NCBI GenBank assembly: GCA_963662155.1
Contig: OY759265.1
Location: forward strand, 10,878,193 to 10,942,192
Origin: Lamellibrachia columna
Taxonomy: Eukaryota; Annelida; Polychaeta; Sabellida; Siboglinidae
Length of the DNA stretch: 64,000 bases
Direction: 5' to 3'
Part shown: in pieces, positions 60,607-64,000 of the stretch
How the letters are laid out: each line of letters starts with the position of its first letter
Position numbering within the stretch: position 1 is the first letter of the stretch
Translations under genes and position numbers: made by a program
Notes under the pieces: generated by a model
What the model was told of the DNA's origin: nothing
The model's input: the letters and a program-made list of their open reading frames with translations, nothing else
Database searches by the model: none

Positions 60607-61890
60607 GTTTTGTCTGCAACATACTCACATGATAAATATTATAAGACAGGCACAACAATAATGTAACACATGCCAATAATCTGGCCATGTATGAAATGTA
60701 TAATGTAACACAGGCCAATACTCTGGCTATGTATAAAATGCATGTACACAAATACTGAACTGACAGTCAGCTATAATGTGAATTAACTAAAGTAAATGTT
60801 CTGATGCTAGTGTTGTGATTTCTGTTTAATAGCAGTATGCATTATTGTTGGTACTGTACAATGTATTCTTTGTTGATACAATAATTTGTTAAATATCTGC
60901 GTTCTTGTTGTTGTTGTTGATCATTGTTCTGAATCTCTAATTTAAAGCACAACATTAAGTGCCCTATATTATATATTAGTCGACTATTTTAGTATATAGC
61001 TAAGATTCACTGTTATATTAGTGTTATGTTATGCACCAGATTATGCATGGGTTATTTCTGGCAGCCAAACTCTATATTGATTCCAAAACCATTTTTAAAT
61101 GAAGAAAAAACACAAAAACTGCAGTGATCACAGCTTATATATTTATTTAAAAACACACTCAGACATATCACACATCCAGCATTAAGTGGAATTATACTGC
61201 ATTTTGACCTGCAATCCTGCATCTTGTCGTGCACCTAAAAATGTGTGATTTTTTCTGGCTTGTGTGAAAACACTGCAGTAAGCTGCAAGGTCATCAATGT
61301 ATGGGCCCAGTTGGTTGTTCAGCAATTTCTTCACCAAGTTCAGGCCCTTAGACAGGGACCCGTTGTCCTGTTATTGCAGCAGGTTTATTTGGAAATCATA
61401 ACATGTTTTTGTTTTTCAAATAACAGTTTTTTTTCAGATAATAGGAGTTTTGCTATGAACCATTATTTTGTCACAAGCCCATGACCGTAGCACTATCTGT
61501 GGCAGAAGCAGTTACGAAAAACCATTATTTAGTCTCGGTTTGTATTTCACTGGAATCTCTTTTCGAATGTGGTTCAAATGTTTACAACCATCAAAATCTG
61601 TGGCCAGTATTCCAAGATAGCAACTAGATCTTCAATCAGGTTCCAATTGCATGGTGTACCCCGTTGGTCACAGGTGTTGGCTTCTGGGTCTACCCTCACA
61701 TTGAATTGAAATGTACTACTGCGGACAATCGCCCCCACACATAAAAAATTGGTGCAAACAAATAGTTATATCCAGTTGGATATGGACAACTAATGGAAAT
61801 GATAAACTACCTGTAGGTCTAACTATCCACCATCAATAACAAAACGTTACTCATAATATGTAATGGTTAATTAGCATGTTTAAGAAATAT
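60607..61890. other. Upstream region of the Death-Kelch gene
   Basis: No gene supported. It contains a CACATG at 60626-60631 (TCATGTG on the minus strand) shortly upstream of the first coding exon, and a 41-bp near duplication around 60660-60740 (TGTAACACA.GCCAATA.TCTGGC.ATGTAT). Confidence 0.4.
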
Positions 61891-61895
61891 GTGTG

Positions 61896-63425
61896 TACAT
61901 GGGATCAGTGAAGCCATCACACCTGGAGTGTGAAGTGTCAATCACACATTCCCTACATGGGATTAGTGAAGCCATCAGATCTGGAATGTGAACTGTCAAT
62001 CACACATTCCCTACTTAGGATCAGTGATACCATCAGACCTGAAGTGTGAACTGTTAATCACGCATTCCCTGCATGGGATCAGTGAAGCCATCACACCTGG
62101 AGTGTGAACTGTCCATCACGCATTCCCTACATGGGATTAGTGAAGTAATCAGTCCTGGAGTGTGAACTGTCAAGCACGCATTCCCTACATGGGATTAGTG
62201 AAGTAATCAGTCCTGGAGTGTGAACTGTCAAGCACGCATTCCCTATATGGGATCAGTGATGCCTTCAGACCTAGAGTGTGTACTGTCAATCACACATTCC
62301 CTACATGGGATCAGTGAAGCCATCAGACCTGGAGTGTGAAGTGTCAATCACACATTCCCTACATGGGATCAGTGAAGCCATCAGATCTGGAGTGATAACT
62401 GTCAATCACACATTCCCTACATAGGATCAGTGATGCCATCAGACCTGGAGTGTGAACTGTCAATCACACATTCCCTACACGGGATCAGTGAAGCCATCAG
62501 ACCTGGAGTGTGAACTGTCAATCACACATTCCCTACATGGGATCAGTGAAGCCATCAGACCTGGAGTGTGAACTGTCAATCACACATTCCCTACACGGGA
62601 TCAGTGGAGCCATCAAACCTGGAGTGTGAACTGTTAATCACACATTCCCTACACGGGATCAGTGAAGCCACCAGACCTGGAGTGTGAACTGTTAATCACA
62701 CATTCCCTACACGGGATCAGTGAAGCCATCAGACCTGGAGTGTGAACTGTTAATCACACATTCCCTACATGGGATCAGTGAAGCCATCAGACCTGGAGTG
62801 TGAACTGTTAATCACACATTCCCTACACGGGATCAGTGAAGCCATCAGACCTGGAGTGTGAACTGTTAATCACACATTCCCTACATAGGATCAGTGGAGC
62901 CATCAAACCTGGAGTGTGAACTGTTAATCACACATTCCCTACATGGGATCAGTGAAGCCATCAAACCTGGAGTGTGTACTGTTAATCATACATTCCCTAC
63001 ATGGGATCAGTGAAGCCATCAGACCTGGAATGTGAACTGTCATTCACACATTCCCTACACGGGATCAGTGAAGCCATCAGACCTGGAGTGTGAACTGTCA
63101 ATCACACATTCCCTACATGGGATCAGTGAAGCCATCAGACCTGGAATGTGAACTGTCATTCACACATTCCCTACACGGGATCAGTGAAGCCATCAGACCT
63201 GGAGTGTGAACTGTCAATCACACATTCCCTACATGAGATCAGTGGAGCCATCAAACCTGGAGTGTGAACTGTCAATCACACATTCCCTACACGGGATCAG
63301 TGAAGCCATCAGACCTGGAGTGTAAACTGTCAATCACACATTCCCTCTATGAGATCAGTGGAGCCATCAGACCTGGAGTGTGAACTGTCAATCACACATT
63401 CCCTTATATGGAATCAGTGAAGCCA
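61896..63425. repeat. 58-bp satellite-like array (about 26 copies)
   Basis: Unit begins GGGATCAGTGAAGCCATCAG and continues ACCTGGAGTGTGAACTGTCA and ATCACACATTCCCTACA(T/C). The period is 58 with few indels. Sub-variants (TGTTAATC versus TGTCAATC; ACACGGG versus ACATGGG; GGAGCCATCAAACC) alternate in a higher-order pattern. The edges at both ends are more diverged. No coding content. Confidence 0.95.
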
Positions 63426-64000
63426 TGGAACTTGCAGTAGACCAACTGTGATATATTCTAAAAATGCCAGTCCTAGGCCTCCCTCGGCCGAGCACGTACT
63501 GATAAATCACCTCCCGCCAGTTCGACTCTGGAGTGTCGCATGTGCATCTGGCAAGCAGGCTATTATCAGCAAGTGCATGCCGAGCATCCCCCAATGCCAG
63601 CCATTCACATCCACCCTCAATCTTAGGACTGCATGTTGGCTGGGTAAGTGCTAATGTGTTTCATGTGAAAATTATTCGGCATATTTCCATTACCCATTTT
63701 GTGCCATGCATCACAAAATAAATATTACCTTTTAATAAAAATCTTGATATGACCCCTTTGTTTGTTGAATCGTCTTCAAAGTATTATTAGTGCTCATTCT
63801 GTACTAAATGACTCAACTAAAGAGGACTCCAAGTCAATGCCAATGATCGTTTGAAGCCAGTCCCCAGCCAACTGTCCTTTTCCACAGATGCCTAAGCTAT
63901 GCCATGGCATGGGAGCAGGCTCTATGGCACAGGCTTAATTGCCAATGAATTTCATAATTCCTGCTATTAATCGTGTTCTAATAACATGTTCAATCACTGG
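63426..64000. other. Right edge of window
   Basis: No gene recognised. Short open frames on both strands near 63450-63720 show no family resemblance. Confidence 0.35.

Noticed and set aside
61896..63425. CRISPR-like array
   Set aside because: Units are contiguous and wholly repeated, with no unique spacers, in a eukaryotic context. It is a tandem minisatellite.

Overview
This is a window of a eukaryotic nuclear genome, most likely a marine invertebrate. It is AT-rich, has small exons with GT-AG introns of 0.2 to 6 kb, and carries many decayed non-LTR retrotransposons and minisatellites. A mollusc or another lophotrochozoan would fit the gene families and repeats, but the sequence alone does not prove it. 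Nothing looks bacterial, and there are no operons or CRISPR loci.

Five spliced genes can be rebuilt exon by exon, with matching reading phase at every junction, plus one intronless small gene. From left to right: (1) MMACHC (cobalamin-processing protein), minus strand, 4 exons, 1755-16402. (2) GILT/IFI30-like lysosomal thiol reductase, plus strand, 7 exons, 16552-21769. It is head-to-head with MMACHC across about 150 bp. (3) Cystinosin (CTNS), minus strand, 9 exons, 24305-43321, tail-to-tail with GILT. (4) MRPL55, plus strand, 3 exons, 43630-45973, head-to-head with CTNS across about 310 bp. (5) A 90-residue intronless helical protein of unknown function with a TATA box, 47117-47389. (6) A gene joining a Death-fold domain, coiled-coil mini-exons and a Kelch propeller, minus strand, 52778-60606. 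This is the least familiar architecture in the window.

GILT and CTNS both act in the lysosome on disulfides or cystine. MMACHC handles cobalamin after it leaves the lysosome. The two divergent promoters carry E-boxes of the type bound by MiT/TFE factors (CACGTG and TCATGTG), so shared lysosomal regulation is plausible.

The introns and the 48-53 kb stretch hold at least a dozen LINE fragments, a hAT-type non-autonomous element with an exact 8-bp target duplication, a hAT transposase remnant, and several other dispersed repeats. They also hold many tandem arrays; the largest have 58-bp (61.9-63.4 kb), 30-bp (35.2-36.0 kb) and 40-bp (30.9-31.7 kb) units. Three observations stand out. A LINE inserted exactly at the exon 2 splice donor of MMACHC, and its target duplication preserved the donor. 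A 43-bp array in GILT repeats the exon 6 splice donor five times. Two minisatellites grew out of pieces of LINE reading frame.
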